Of a stretch of DNA of 64,000 nucleotides, positions 53,319-63,036 are shown piece after piece; the first letter of the stretch is position 1; every line of letters begins with the position of its first letter. Position numbers and translations under genes: made by a program. Source of the stretch: Nostoc sp. T09 (GTDB lineage Bacteria > Cyanobacteriota > Cyanobacteriia > Cyanobacteriales > Nostocaceae); assembly GCF_002154695.1 (NCBI RefSeq), contig NZ_MTAV01000002.1:124001-188000 (forward strand). The letters are read 5' to 3'. The notes under the pieces were generated by a model. It was not told the DNA's origin. It searched no databases and worked only from the letters and a program-made list of their open reading frames with translations.

Positions 53319-54106
53319 CAGACACCCACCTCAACAACGTTTTCTTCTACTACCCAGTCATAACCACGAGATTCCAATTCCAGCGCCAAATCCTTACCGC
53401 CAGACATCAGAATTTGTCCCCGTGCCATCACATGCACATAGTCGGGCACAATATAATTGAGTAACCGTTGGTAGTGGGTAATCATAATCGTGGCATTCTG
53501 CGGGCTTGCCAGTTGATTAACCCCATTCGCCACAATCTTCAGCGCATCAATATCTAAACCTGAATCGGTTTCGTCCAAAATTGCTAACTTCGGTTCCAGC
53601 AGTGCCATTTGCAGAATTTCATTCCGCTTTTTCTCACCACCAGAAAATCCTTCATTCACACTGCGGTTGAGGAAAGCCGGATTCATCTTCACAACTTCCA
53701 GCTTTTGCTCTACCAAATCGTCAAAATCAAACGCATCCAATTCTTCTAAACCCTGTGCTTTGCGGCGAGAATTGTATGCTACCCGCAAGAAATCTAAATT
53801 GCTGACACCGGGAATTTCTAGGGGATACTGAAACGCTAAAAATACACCAGATCTCGCTCGTTCCTCTGGTTCTAATTCCAGCAGATTTTGCCCTTGGAAA
53901 ATTACTTCACCACCAGTCACTTGATATGCTGGATGTCCTGCTAAAACCTTAGAAAAGGTACTCTTACCAGAACCATTCGGTCCCATAATCGCATGGATTT
54001 CACCCGCACGAACTTCCAGATTTACACCCTTAAGAATCGGCGTCCCATCAACTGTAGCCGTCAGATCCCTGACTGACAGCACAATTTCACTATTTTCAAT
54101 AATCAT
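53318..54106 (-). CDS. sufC: Fe-S assembly ABC ATPase SufC
   Basis: A 262-residue soluble ABC-type ATPase that drives SufBCD conformational change. Walker A is [10 protein letters not shown], the signature [16 protein letters not shown], Walker [14 protein letters not shown], and the switch His occurs in [10 protein letters not shown]. The start is taken at [15 protein letters not shown], 24 codons inside the longest frame; the preceding codons ([15 protein letters not shown] and a KREKREN stretch) look like translated leader DNA. It overlaps sufD by 1 nt and follows sufB by about 184 nt, a spacer carrying a dispersed repeat. Confidence 0.96.
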   Translation of the reverse strand: MIIENSEIVLSVRDLTATVDGTPILKGVNLEVRAGEIHAIMGPNGSGKSTFSKVLAGHPAYQVTGGEVIFQGQNLLELEPEERARSGVFLAFQYPLEIPGVSNLDFLRVAYNSRRKAQGLEELDAFDFDDLVEQKLEVVKMNPAFLNRSVNEGFSGGEKKRNEILQMALLEPKLAILDETDSGLDIDALKIVANGVNQLASPQNATIMITHYQRLLNYIVPDYVHVMARGQILMSGGKDLALELESRGYDWVVEENVVEVGV

Positions 54107-54231
54107 GTTCTCTCTGTTCTCTCTTTTTTCTCTCTTAGTACGGGCAGTTTGCTCAAGTCGGGGAACCCGCCCATGCAACTGCCCTCGTCTTTGTGTCTTC
54201 GTGGTTCAATAATAAATATTTTCTAACCACA

Positions 54232-54264
54232 TAGACGCGCAGCGGCTTCCCGCAGGGTAGACAC
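54232..54264. repeat. dispersed repeat module in the sufB-sufC spacer
   Basis: Contains AGCGGCTTCCCGCAGGGTAG, one base different from the module inside 21978-22083. It interrupts what would otherwise be a compact suf operon. Confidence 0.6.
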
Positions 54265-54290
54265 CAAAAAACGAAGGTAAATTATCCAAA

Positions 54291-55730
54291 TTATCCAACT
54301 GAACCTTCCAACTTCAGGCTCAATAACTTATCAGCTTCCACAGCAAATTCCATCGGCAGCTGATTGAATACATCCTTGCAGAAGCCGCTAATCATCATCG
54401 AAATTGCATCTTCTGCCGAAATGCCCCTTTGGGCGAAATAGAACAGCTGATCTTCCCCAATCTTAGAAGTAGAAGCTTCATGCTCTACCTTGGCACTATT
54501 ATTTTGTACCTGAATATAAGGGAAAGTGTTCGCATGGGCATTATCTCCAATCAGCATTGAGTCGCACTGAGAATAGTTTCTCGCCCCTTGCGCTTTCGGA
54601 TTTACTTTTACCAAACCCCGATAGCTGTTGCTGGAGTTACCTGCGGAGATTCCTTTAGAAATAATGGTGCTGCGTGTGTTTTTACCAATATGAATCATCT
54701 TCGTACCGGTGTCTGCCTGCTGCATGTGATTTGTCAGCGCCACCGAGTAAAATTCACCCACAGAGTTATCACCCACCAATACGCAGCTGGGATACTTCCA
54801 AGTAATTGCTGAACCTGTTTCTACTTGAGTCCAGGAAATTTTGGAATTGACACCCTGACACAAACCACGCTTGGTGACAAAGTTGTAAATACCACCTTTG
54901 CCGTTAGCATCTCCAGCGTACCAGTTCTGTACTGTGGAGTATTTAATTTCAGCATTGTCCAAAGCAACAAGTTCTACAACAGCTGCGTGCAGTTGATTGC
55001 TGTCGTACATTGGTGCTGTACAACCTTCTAGGTAGGAAACATAGCTACCTTCTTCAGCCACAATTAATGTCCGCTCAAATTGTCCAGTATCACCAGAGTT
55101 GATGCGGAAATAGGTAGACAGTTCCATTGGGCATTTAACGCCTTTAGGAATGTAGACGAAAGAACCATCGCTGAACACAGCAGCGTTCAGAGCAGCAAAG
55201 TAATTGTCAGCTACGGGAACGACGCTACCCAGATATTTTTTTACCAGTTCTGGATGTTCCTGCAATGCTTCGGAAATCGAGCAGAAAATTACGCCGTCTT
55301 TAGCTAGCTTTTCCTTAAAAGTTGTGGCGACGGAAACGCTATCGAAAATGGCATCAACAGCGACATTTGTCAGACGCTTTTGTTCAGACAGGGGAATGCC
55401 TAACTTTTCAAAGGTTTCTAGCAGAGTAGGATCAACCTCATCTAAACTTTCCAGCTTTTGTTTTTTCTGTTTAGGAGCTGAATAGTAGATGATATCCTGA
55501 TAATTTATCGGTGGATACTTGACACTAGGCCAAGTTGGTTCTGTCATTTTCTGCCACTGGCGATACGCTCTGAGGCGAAACTCCAGCATGAATTCCGGCT
55601 CGTTCTTCTTGGCGGAGATCAAGCGAATAACGTCCTCGTTTAGTCCACGCGGAATAGTGTCGGCCTCAATGTCGGTTACGAAGCCGTACTTGTATGGTTG
55701 GTTGACTAAGGTTTTGACAGTGGCGCTCAT
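54291..55730 (-). CDS. sufB: Fe-S assembly scaffold SufB
   Basis: A 479-residue scaffold on which Fe-S clusters are built with SufC and SufD. Recognisable segments are [20 protein letters not shown] near the N-terminus, [20 protein letters not shown], the [20 protein letters not shown] region, [19 protein letters not shown] with the conserved cysteine, and the C-terminal core [21 protein letters not shown]. First gene of the sufBCDS operon. The two SufR-type operators lie about 340-395 nt upstream, an unusually long distance filled with repeat-like DNA. Confidence 0.97.
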   Translation of the reverse strand: MSATVKTLVNQPYKYGFVTDIEADTIPRGLNEDVIRLISAKKNEPEFMLEFRLRAYRQWQKMTEPTWPSVKYPPINYQDIIYYSAPKQKKQKLESLDEVDPTLLETFEKLGIPLSEQKRLTNVAVDAIFDSVSVATTFKEKLAKDGVIFCSISEALQEHPELVKKYLGSVVPVADNYFAALNAAVFSDGSFVYIPKGVKCPMELSTYFRINSGDTGQFERTLIVAEEGSYVSYLEGCTAPMYDSNQLHAAVVELVALDNAEIKYSTVQNWYAGDANGKGGIYNFVTKRGLCQGVNSKISWTQVETGSAITWKYPSCVLVGDNSVGEFYSVALTNHMQQADTGTKMIHIGKNTRSTIISKGISAGNSSNSYRGLVKVNPKAQGARNYSQCDSMLIGDNAHANTFPYIQVQNNSAKVEHEASTSKIGEDQLFYFAQRGISAEDAISMMISGFCKDVFNQLPMEFAVEADKLLSLKLEGSVG

Positions 55731-55756
55731 CAGTAATAATCTCTCGTGTTCGTTTA

Positions 55757-56010
55757 AATCTCTATTGCAGTCGCTACAACGGGGGGAACCCCAACGGACA
55801 GTTTGACGCCACTTGCTTTAAGCCGGGAAACCCGTCCAACGCAGTGGCTCCTCAAGTCGGGTAACCCTTTCGGCAATTGCTCATGGGGGACTCGGGGTCC
55901 CCTCTGGGGATTGGGGGCGAACCCCCAAGACCGCATTGCCTCACCACGCAACTGTCCTCCGCAAAGCGCTGCCCTTCAGAATGGGAGACGGGCTTGGTTT
56001 TAACCAATTC
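55757..56010. repeat. repeat-like, GC-rich DNA between sufB and the SufR operators
   Basis: A GC-rich insert-like stretch. It contains several small hairpins (GGGGGCGAACCCCC near 55913, CGGGAAACCCG near 55823, CGGGGTCCCC near 55894) and pieces such as CAACGCAGTGGCTCCTCAAG. It contrasts with the AT-rich operator region next to it. The open frames across it on both strands are composed of repeat sequence. Confidence 0.6.
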
Positions 56011-56066
56011 CCATCTACGGTTACAGAGTGGTTACACGGCTGTTAAAATAGGGATGGAGACTAAAA

Positions 56067-56080
56067 CAACAACTATGTTG
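56067..56080. promoter_or_regulatory. SufR-type operator 1 (CAAC-N6-GTTG)
   Basis: CAACAACTATGTTG matches the inverted repeat CAAC-N6-GTTG reported for SufR binding in cyanobacteria. It lies 104 nt before the sufR start and 45 nt from the second site. Confidence 0.82.
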
Positions 56081-56111
56081 TTTAACTTATCTTCATTTTA
56101 CGCTAGATTAA

Positions 56112-56125
56112 CAACAACAATGTTG
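56112..56125. promoter_or_regulatory. SufR-type operator 2 (CAAC-N6-GTTG)
   Basis: CAACAACAATGTTG is a second perfect match to the SufR inverted repeat, within the longer symmetrical TTAACAACAACAATGTTGTT. It is 58 nt upstream of sufR. Confidence 0.82.
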
Positions 56126-56183
56126 TTAAAGTCAAATTTTCAAAGAAATTTTTGGGACGTTCGCGCAGCGTCTGGCAGAGAAG

Positions 56184-56861
56184 ATGGCGACTACCCACCA
56201 ATCCTCAACGAAGCAAGATATTCTGGAATATCTCCTCGAACACTCACAAGCAACTGCTTTTGAGCTAGCTGAAGTCTTAGATATTAGTCCCCAAGCGATC
56301 CGTCGCCATCTTAAGGATTTGGAGGCGGAAGAGCTAATTTTGTATTCAACCACAGTGCAGCCGGGGATGGGGCGTCCGCAGCACGTTTATCAACTCAGTT
56401 CGCTAGGACGCGATCGCCTACATCGTCAGAGCGATCGCTTTGGTGATAGTTACGGAAATTTTGCGGTTTCCCTGCTTGATACTTTAGCAGAAACGGTAGG
56501 GCGAGACCAAGTTAAAACAATTTTACAAAAACAGTGGGAACGCAAGGCGCAAGAATACCGCGATCGCTTAGGTAAGGGTTCCTTAAAAGAGCGTGTAGCC
56601 AATCTAGTGGAATTTAGAAAAGCTGAAGGCTTTATGGCCGAGTATCATCCTGTAGATTCCCATGACTCCTCAGAATGCGATCGCTTCATCTTAATGGAAC
56701 ATAAGTGCGCTATTTCTAATGTTGCCGAATCATTCCCCAGTATTTGTGGTCATGAATTAGAAATGTTCGCCGCTGTTCTCCCAGATTGTACAGTAGAGCG
56801 CACCCACTGGATTATCAATGGCGAACATCGTTGTGGGTATTTAGTCCAAGCGCGGGAATAG
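56184..56861 (+). CDS. sufR: Fe-S cluster-sensing repressor SufR
   Basis: A 225-residue regulator of the DeoR-like winged-helix type. The HTH spans about residues 10-65 (DILEYLLEHSQATAFELAEV, then ISPQAIRRHLKDLEAEELIL). The C-terminal cysteines are spaced exactly C-X12-C-X13-C-X14-C (from KCAISNV through SICGHEL and PDCTVER to HRCGYL), the SufR signature associated with its 4Fe-4S cluster. In cyanobacteria SufR with cluster represses sufBCDS and itself. It is divergent from sufB, with two matching operators in its upstream region. Confidence 0.96.
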   Translation: MATTHQSSTKQDILEYLLEHSQATAFELAEVLDISPQAIRRHLKDLEAEELILYSTTVQPGMGRPQHVYQLSSLGRDRLHRQSDRFGDSYGNFAVSLLDTLAETVGRDQVKTILQKQWERKAQEYRDRLGKGSLKERVANLVEFRKAEGFMAEYHPVDSHDSSECDRFILMEHKCAISNVAESFPSICGHELEMFAAVLPDCTVERTHWIINGEHRCGYLVQARE

Positions 56862-56958
56862 GGATCAGGCAGACAAAAAGGACAAGGGGGACACGGAGAC
56901 GCAAGACGCGGTGACACAGAGAAATAACAAATGACCAATGACTAATGACAAAGGACAA

Positions 56959-57210
56959 ATGACAAATTCGCCATCAGAACAGTTTTTAAGTGTGGAAGAG
57001 TCAGCAAAAGTAGATGCTGCTTTGTTGTCTTCCTCAGAAAAATTTTTAACAAGATTGACAATTTCATCCCTAAAGCTTTTAAAGTATATTGCCCAAGAAT
57101 ATGGTGTTGCTATAGAAGATTTAACCACAGCACAGGTAATTGCTTGGTTTGAAAAAGATAGCAAAATTAAGCGCGAACAAGGAATTGAAGCTGCTTATTT
57201 GAAGTGGTAA
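56959..57210 (+). CDS. small conserved hypothetical protein
   Basis: An 83-residue protein from the ATG at 56959 (or 90 from 56938); both starts sit in ATGACAA-type heptamer repeats, and the later one is preferred because the codons before it only encode repeats (MTNDKGQ). The body is helical (VEESAKVDAALLSSSEKFLT, then LKLLKYIAQEYGVAIEDLTT), ending REQGIEAAYLKW. No membrane segment, cysteine or known motif. It follows sufR on the same strand. Function unknown. Confidence 0.6.
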   Translation: MTNSPSEQFLSVEESAKVDAALLSSSEKFLTRLTISSLKLLKYIAQEYGVAIEDLTTAQVIAWFEKDSKIKREQGIEAAYLKW

Positions 57211-57358
57211 AGTTGTGTTTTAATGCATTGATAAAAAATATAAAAGGCTTGTAGTTGCGCTTTAGAGCAATTTCGGATACTAAAATTGTTATTTCAGCGA
57301 GCGCATATAAATAATATTAAATATTGAAGTCACTGTAGTCATGATTTTCTAGCTGAGA

Positions 57359-58417
57359 ATGTCTAATCAAGAAACTCAAACACTAACTCCAGAACAAAAA
57401 GCTTTAATTGCTGTTTATCAAAATAAGTGGAGAAAAATTGCGCTATCAACTGAGAGAATTGATAAAGAAAAAGCAGCTGAGGCAGTGAAGGCAGCTTATG
57501 ATGTAATAGGTGAAGATGAGCCAGAGATTATTTTCTTTGATAGCCCTTACACTGCTGCTAAACACGTTAGTTCTCAAGACTCATATTCTGAATTAGATTA
57601 TTCTGAGCTTGTACCTCAAATCAGAGAAATTTTAATGGAAATCGTGTTTAACGATATTGCTCATAAGAATTTTCAAACAGATCGACAACTCTGGGAAATA
57701 ATAAGGAATATAGAGGTAATTTCTGAACAAGAAATGCGAGATCTGGAAATTGGATATGACCTACGTTATGAATTTGAATCTGGTCATATGCAAACAGACA
57801 TTATTTGCTATGAATGTGGCTGGTTGGATTTTTGTATTTCAGAACTCAGATTTTATAAACACTCTACATGGGATATTTACCAAAATATTCTGAAAAATTG
57901 CGGACGAATTTATACTTATCAAGAAGCTTGTTTAATTTGCGATCGCCCTACTAAACTATCCTTCAACAATCAAAACCGTCTCCACGCAGAAGGGGAACCA
58001 GCATTAGAGTATGCTGATGGTTTTAAAGTATATGCTTATGAAGGTGTTAGACTACCTGAAAAATACGGTAAAGTATTTGTAAATCAATGGCAAGCAACAT
58101 GGTTACTTGAAGAACGTAACGCAGAACTCAGAAGAGTTTTGATTCAAGGTATTGGCTACAAACGCATTTGTGAAGAATTGGGTGCAATTGAGTTAGATAG
58201 TTGGCAAGAATACACTTTATTAAGAATTGATAATTACCAAGAAATAAATCGGCGTGGTTCTACATCTCTAGAATCTATGTGTTTATTAAAAATGATTTGT
58301 CCCAGTACAGGAAATATTCATATATTGCGCGTACCTCCAAATATAGCATCCGCAAGAGAGGCTATTAGTTGGGTAAATTGGGGTATAGACCCAGAAGATT
58401 TTATGCTACAAACTTAA
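57359..58417 (+). CDS. DUF6745-like protein of unknown function
   Basis: A 352-residue soluble protein. Residues about 215-345 resemble the DUF6745 domain: YEGVRLPEKYG, LLEERNAELRRVLIQGIGY, LLRIDNYQEINRRGSTSLE and HILRVPPNIASAREAISW. The N-terminal half contains several cysteines in spaced groups (IICYECGWLDFC and ACLICDRPTK), possibly a metal site. It stands alone. Codon use looks like that of its neighbours. I am not certain of the family call, and no function can be given. Confidence 0.6.
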   Translation: MSNQETQTLTPEQKALIAVYQNKWRKIALSTERIDKEKAAEAVKAAYDVIGEDEPEIIFFDSPYTAAKHVSSQDSYSELDYSELVPQIREILMEIVFNDIAHKNFQTDRQLWEIIRNIEVISEQEMRDLEIGYDLRYEFESGHMQTDIICYECGWLDFCISELRFYKHSTWDIYQNILKNCGRIYTYQEACLICDRPTKLSFNNQNRLHAEGEPALEYADGFKVYAYEGVRLPEKYGKVFVNQWQATWLLEERNAELRRVLIQGIGYKRICEELGAIELDSWQEYTLLRIDNYQEINRRGSTSLESMCLLKMICPSTGNIHILRVPPNIASAREAISWVNWGIDPEDFMLQT

Positions 58418-58504
58418 GTAAAAATAAAACACATTCTTCTACCCTTACCTGTGTACCTTATTTACCTGACAACGCTGTATAATTACTTTATAAATAAACT
58501 GTGA

Positions 58505-59125
58505 TTAAAGTTTTTGAATCTGACTTGCAGCTACAATTTGTTTAACAGTAATTTGTAATTCTGGGAAAGTAGCAGATATAATGCGGTCATTCCCTGTAAA
58601 TTTTTGCACTTGATATTGACCATCAATTAATTGATAAACAAAAACCGTAGGCAGTTTGGGATTACCGAGATAAGTACGAGAAGCGATCGCTAAATAATCT
58701 ACAATCCAATACTCAAGAATACCAAGTCGCTGATACTCATCTAGTTTGTCTATATAATCATCATCCCAATTAGTTGAAGTCACTTCTACAGCCAGTTGAA
58801 TAGGCTCAATTAGCGCACCATAAGCTAGCACATTACTATTCCACTGTGATGCTTTAACTACACTCACATCAGGATTTCTACCTTGTTCTTCACCAGTTTG
58901 AGAAAATGTTCTAACTACGACATCTTTATCAGCAATATAGTCAAGTCCTAAACGCCTAATTTCATCATTGAAGGCCAGCATAAGAAATCTTGCTACATTC
59001 TTATGTGCCCTAGTAGGTTCCACTTTGATAATCTCTCCATTTACCAGTTCATAGATACCAGAACCATCAGGGTACTGTTCTAAAAAATCCTCAAAAGTTA
59101 ATTTTTGAACTGGGGTTTTAACCAT
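58505..59125 (-). CDS. Uma2-family (DUF820) putative restriction endonuclease fold protein
   Basis: A 206-residue protein of the large cyanobacterial Uma2 family with a PD-(D/E)XK-like core: TFEDFLEQYPDGSGIYELVNGEII, broken here as EQYPDGSGIYELVNGE, then PDVSVVKASQW, LAVEVTSTNWDDDYIDKLDE and YQRLGILEYWIVDY. The Asp, the Glu-x-Thr and the Lys spacing fit the fold. These proteins are numerous in cyanobacteria and their function is unproven. No restriction or toxin partner is adjacent. Confidence 0.88.
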   Translation of the reverse strand: MVKTPVQKLTFEDFLEQYPDGSGIYELVNGEIIKVEPTRAHKNVARFLMLAFNDEIRRLGLDYIADKDVVVRTFSQTGEEQGRNPDVSVVKASQWNSNVLAYGALIEPIQLAVEVTSTNWDDDYIDKLDEYQRLGILEYWIVDYLAIASRTYLGNPKLPTVFVYQLIDGQYQVQKFTGNDRIISATFPELQITVKQIVAASQIQKL

Positions 59126-59239
59126 ATTTATTCACAACTAATCCTCTGTCTTTAAAAGTTTCCTACGCAGGGAAACCCGGCTTCGAGAAAGTTTTCGCTG
59201 CGTTTACTCCGTGTGACTCTGCGTTTAAAAATTAATTGT

Positions 59240-59266
59240 CCCCTTCTCCGCTAGCAGAGAAAGGGG
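59240..59266 (-). terminator. terminator-like hairpin after ccsB
   Basis: CCCCTTCTC and GAGAAAGGGG form a stem with one bulge, 9 nt beyond the ccsB stop. On the minus strand AATTAATTTTT follows. Confidence 0.55.
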
Positions 59267-59274
59267 TACGTTTT

Positions 59275-60330
59275 TTAGAAAAACCAACCGTAAGAATGCA
59301 AACCCTTACCAAGAAGATTCACACCCAAATAGCAAACCCAAACGACAACAAAGCCACTAGCAGCTAAAATTGCTGGACGACGCCCTTGCCAACCGCGAGT
59401 AATTCTGGCATGGAGGTAGGCCGCGAAGACTAACCAAGTGATTAATGCCCAGGTTTCTTTAGGGTCCCAACTCCAATAAGAACCCCAAGCCTCGTTAGCC
59501 CAAACAGCACCTGCAATAATACCAATTGTCAGTAAGGGAAATCCTAGCCCAATGATGCGATAGCTGATGTTATCTAGGGTTTCGGCAAGGCTAAGACGTT
59601 GTGGTGAAAGAGGTTCAGCAGATGTGACGGTTTGGGACTGAGGGGCAGTTACTAAATTCAAAACTGCGGTTTTACCATTACCGTTGCTATTGCTTTCATA
59701 GCGAACAAAACCATTATTTTCGGCAGCAGGTGCTTGTGGTTGAGAAACTAACTCGCCTGCTTTGTGCAACTTATAGCCATTGCTGCGGTAGCCACCAGTA
59801 CCGACAGAACTGCCTTGTAGTTGGATATTTTGACCGCGAGTGACGATCAAAAAAGCGATCGCTAGCAAGGAACCCACCATTAAAGCAGCATAACTCAACA
59901 TCATCACGCTGACGTGCATCATCAGCCAATTTGATTTGAGTGCCGGTACTAAGGGTTCTGCTGCTTGCATTTCTGATGGTAGCGTCAGGGTAGCAAAAGC
60001 TGCGATTCCCATTGCCACAGGAGCAGTTACCACTCCCACTAAGCGGCTGCGGCTAGAATTTTCAGCAATCAGATGGATGGTGGTAATTCCCCAAGTCAAG
60101 AAAAATAGTGATTCGTACAAATTGCTGAGTGGAAAATAACCAGCTTCTATCCATCTTGCCCCTAATAAGGTGGCTATGCACAAATTTGCGATCGCCATTC
60201 CAGCTGTCCCCAAGGCTGCAATGATCGGCAGATTCGGAAAAGCTGCCCCTACCCAATACACCAGCATGGTGAAGAATAAGACGGCAAAAGAGGCATTGTC
60301 CAGCCAGTTCTGGAGTACAACCAGATTCAT
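59275..60330 (-). CDS. ccsB: cytochrome c biogenesis protein CcsB (ResC/Ccs1 partner type)
   Basis: A 351-residue polytopic membrane protein that handles haem in system II cytochrome c maturation at the thylakoid or plasma membrane. About eight hydrophobic segments are visible. The tryptophan-rich haem-handling motif [18 protein letters not shown] lies near residue 285, with conserved histidines ([20 protein letters not shown]) after it. Residues about 170-235 form a variable Gln/Asn/Ser-rich loop. Its usual partner Ccs1/ResB is not in the window. It is separated from the DUF3352 gene upstream by 186 nt containing heptamer repeats. Confidence 0.93.
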   Translation of the reverse strand: MNLVVLQNWLDNASFAVLFFTMLVYWVGAAFPNLPIIAALGTAGMAIANLCIATLLGARWIEAGYFPLSNLYESLFFLTWGITTIHLIAENSSRSRLVGVVTAPVAMGIAAFATLTLPSEMQAAEPLVPALKSNWLMMHVSVMMLSYAALMVGSLLAIAFLIVTRGQNIQLQGSSVGTGGYRSNGYKLHKAGELVSQPQAPAAENNGFVRYESNSNGNGKTAVLNLVTAPQSQTVTSAEPLSPQRLSLAETLDNISYRIIGLGFPLLTIGIIAGAVWANEAWGSYWSWDPKETWALITWLVFAAYLHARITRGWQGRRPAILAASGFVVVWVCYLGVNLLGKGLHSYGWFF

Positions 60331-60430
60331 AAAGTGTTCTCCCCAGTAGATTCTTTAAAAATATTGATTCTGACTGTTCTGATCCTATCTGCTTAGAGGT
60401 TATTGGGTCATAGGTTTTTATCAAGTTAAG

Positions 60431-60461
60431 AGTCAATTGTCATTTGTCATTTGTCCTTTGT
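60431..60461. repeat. TTTGTCA heptanucleotide tract
   Basis: Four imperfect heptamers (AATTGTC, ATTTGTC, ATTTGTC, CTTTGTT), the reverse complement of the ATGACAA family, in the spacer upstream of ccsB. Confidence 0.75.
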
Positions 60462-60516
60462 TATTTATTTCCCTGCATCCCTACTTGCTTGTTCTCCTTG
60501 TCTCCCTCATCCCCTC

Positions 60517-62217
60517 TTATGAACGGTCAACTTTTTTGAGTGAGAAAAAAATGTCGTAGCGAGTACTGCGACTATCGCTGACGGCTGTTGTTACGCCAAT
60601 GGAACGTGTTGCTGCTAACCAAGTTTGTTGATTGGGAAACAAGATTGGTAGGGGAAAATTTTTCGCCGTCCGTTCGACATCCAGGAAAAATTGACCATTT
60701 GTCGGATTGGGTTCCGAGGGTACTGTTTGTTGAAAAGGGATTGTGCTGGCTAGGGTATTACTAGGTTTAGGAACAATTTTATCGGCGAGCGGCGCACCCA
60801 CTAGTAAGAAAGCAACATCTCCATCTAGCCAGCCGTGGGTAGCTGCTAAGGTACCATAAGGTCCCACCCAGTTGACAACCGATTTACCAGCTACCAATCC
60901 CGGTTGAATCTGGAATTGGTATTGATTTTTCATAACTTCATCGAGTTGTTTTAAGGATGTTTCAGCCAAGGTGCGATCGCTTGCCTGTACCATAAACAGT
61001 AACCCAGCCCTAAAGTCTGCTGTTGACACATCTTTTGGCGTATTGGGAATTACTGATAAAGAAAACTCGCCTTTCATCCACCGGAGTAAATCTCGATCTA
61101 AATCTAGATTTGTCAGGGATTTCACACCACCTCGTAGCTGTTCTGCTGTGATTGGCGACAGGGGATTTCCTTGTGATGTTAAAACATAGTCTCCCCACAA
61201 GCGCTGTAAATTCCCGCCAGAAAGCATCATTAAGGTTTCGGCTGGCACCAGGCTTTGCATTTTCCCCGCTTTATTTTCCACCGCCAGCACTCGCTGGCTA
61301 TTCGGGTTGAGCCAAGAAACACCTTTTAAACGTATGCCTTGCGGCTCTAAGTTAATTGTTCCTGCCAAGCCTTGGTTATTCTGAAGTTGAGCCAAAACTT
61401 GGGCGGGTAATTGGCGATTGGGTGCAGCCGCAGCTATCCTAGCAGCTGTTGGCACATTCACATAAAACTGAGCAAAAGGTTGGTAATTAGCAATTTTGGG
61501 AAAATTCTCCGCAAAACCCCCTGTTGTTGCTAAGGAAGTTTTATTTTTGTAGGCATCAATCGCTCGTTCTGTGGCTTTGGGATTATCAGTAATAACTAAG
61601 AACTGCCCATCTAATAATGTTGCTGAGATATTTTCCCCTGCTTGCCCATCGGTTTGTTTGATAGCAAAACCTTGATATGTGCGATCAATCCATTTGCTTT
61701 GTTTTAAGGTTTTGGGGTTTGCCAACAGGCTTTTGGCTTGTTCTAGGTTTTTTACTGGCAGAACCATTACCATCGACTGCTGACTACTAGCAGCATCTGC
61801 ATTCGTAGAAACTGGTTTGGGTGCAGGTTGACTGGCTTGGGGTGCGAGAATTGCCAGCGTAACTTCATTACCTACCCAAGGTTGAATATCTTTCTGGAAG
61901 TCATAACCATTACTAGTTAGAAAGCGATCGCGCAATTTTATTAAATTTCTATCCAACTCTGCTTGGGTTTCTTTTGTCCCATACTCCTGCAATTGCTGCC
62001 ATTGTTTAGGATCTGTGGTTAGAGAAACCGCAAACAGGGCATCCTGAGGAATAATAGTTGCTCCTACTGGCAAATCTCTGGAAAATGGTTGCCCTTGAGT
62101 TAATAACCAGTATGCTGCGCTCCCTAGACCTATCAATAATCCAGCAGCAGAGAGTGTCAGCACCAGAGATGGTTTCTTTCTTTTTTTTATCGGAACAGAC
62201 ACAACAGGCAGTGCCAT
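60517..62217 (-). CDS. DUF3352-family membrane-anchored protein
   Basis: A 566-residue protein. After a basic N-terminus (PIKKRKKPS), residues about 17-40 form a single membrane anchor. The rest is an exported-looking globular region with VGATIIPQDALFAVSLTTDP at its start and an SLLANPKTLKQSKWIDRTYQ region later, typical of cyanobacterial DUF3352 proteins. No enzymatic motif or cysteine pair is evident. It is probably anchored in the cytoplasmic or thylakoid membrane facing outward. Function is unknown. Confidence 0.8.
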   Translation of the reverse strand: MALPVVSVPIKKRKKPSLVLTLSAAGLLIGLGSAAYWLLTQGQPFSRDLPVGATIIPQDALFAVSLTTDPKQWQQLQEYGTKETQAELDRNLIKLRDRFLTSNGYDFQKDIQPWVGNEVTLAILAPQASQPAPKPVSTNADAASSQQSMVMVLPVKNLEQAKSLLANPKTLKQSKWIDRTYQGFAIKQTDGQAGENISATLLDGQFLVITDNPKATERAIDAYKNKTSLATTGGFAENFPKIANYQPFAQFYVNVPTAARIAAAAPNRQLPAQVLAQLQNNQGLAGTINLEPQGIRLKGVSWLNPNSQRVLAVENKAGKMQSLVPAETLMMLSGGNLQRLWGDYVLTSQGNPLSPITAEQLRGGVKSLTNLDLDRDLLRWMKGEFSLSVIPNTPKDVSTADFRAGLLFMVQASDRTLAETSLKQLDEVMKNQYQFQIQPGLVAGKSVVNWVGPYGTLAATHGWLDGDVAFLLVGAPLADKIVPKPSNTLASTIPFQQTVPSEPNPTNGQFFLDVERTAKNFPLPILFPNQQTWLAATRSIGVTTAVSDSRSTRYDIFFSLKKVDRS

Positions 62218-63036
62218 TGAAACCTACACCTCATACTTACGAACTCATTACTTGATTGGTCAAGTAAACCAAAAGTTTTCCCATGCTCTAGGGCAGCCAA
62301 TTACATTAATTTATCCACCCTAGATATTGATGCTCCTTTGGTCTTCAACTTTCCCAACTATTTCAAAAGCTTTATTTTTGTGGTTAATCACCTTTGGTAA
62401 CACACTTTAGTTTATTTCGCAGAACAAGGTGGAAAATTCCCCAAAGCAAATTCGTTATCCCAAGCGATCTGAGGATATAACTAACTTGACAAAGCTGCAA
62501 GTCATCAGTACAGCTATATTAGTTCACCTAACTTAGCTGTTGCTTTTACTGTGCAAGAACGCGATCGCTACTGTGGCATGAAGTAAAAATTTGAAAAATT
62601 GGATACTAGCTTAAAGCACAAATTTAGTCACATTGCATTGCTGTATTTCAAACATTATTCCTCATTTTCAATGATAAGCAGCTAATTTTTGTTGGATAAA
62701 GCAAAAATATTCAGAATTACGTTGAAATCCACGATCTTTAGGTTTAATAATCCTTAAATTGACAGGTTTTGTAGTGAATAAAGGTACTAATTTCCTCAAC
62801 TTCAATACAGTTATTGTTAATTTTTGTTATTTATTTAAAATTTATAAAAACTCATGCAGCGTGATGAAAATAACTATGCAGTTAGAAATCACCTAAAAGC
62901 TTACAGTCTCATATTTCTGTCTGCCTTTTGCCATCAGGCATGTGCCTATACTAGCCAATTACAAACTAAATTTTTGCCAAGTTGCTATTGTATCTTCAGC
63001 GAAAAGGTCAGAAAAAGAATCTTTAGTTTTAGCTTT
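62218..63036. other. long gene-free AT-rich region
   Basis: About 820 nt between the DUF3352 gene and chorismate lyase. A 67-codon plus-strand frame at 62854 lacks a ribosome-binding site and looks spurious. One HIP1 site near 62561. No RNA gene, repeat array or transposase fragment was recognised. Confidence 0.45.

Noticed and set aside
55754-56263. Open frames on both strands in the sufB-sufR spacer
   Set aside because: They translate repeat-like DNA and, on the plus strand, the SufR operators and the start of sufR in the wrong frame.
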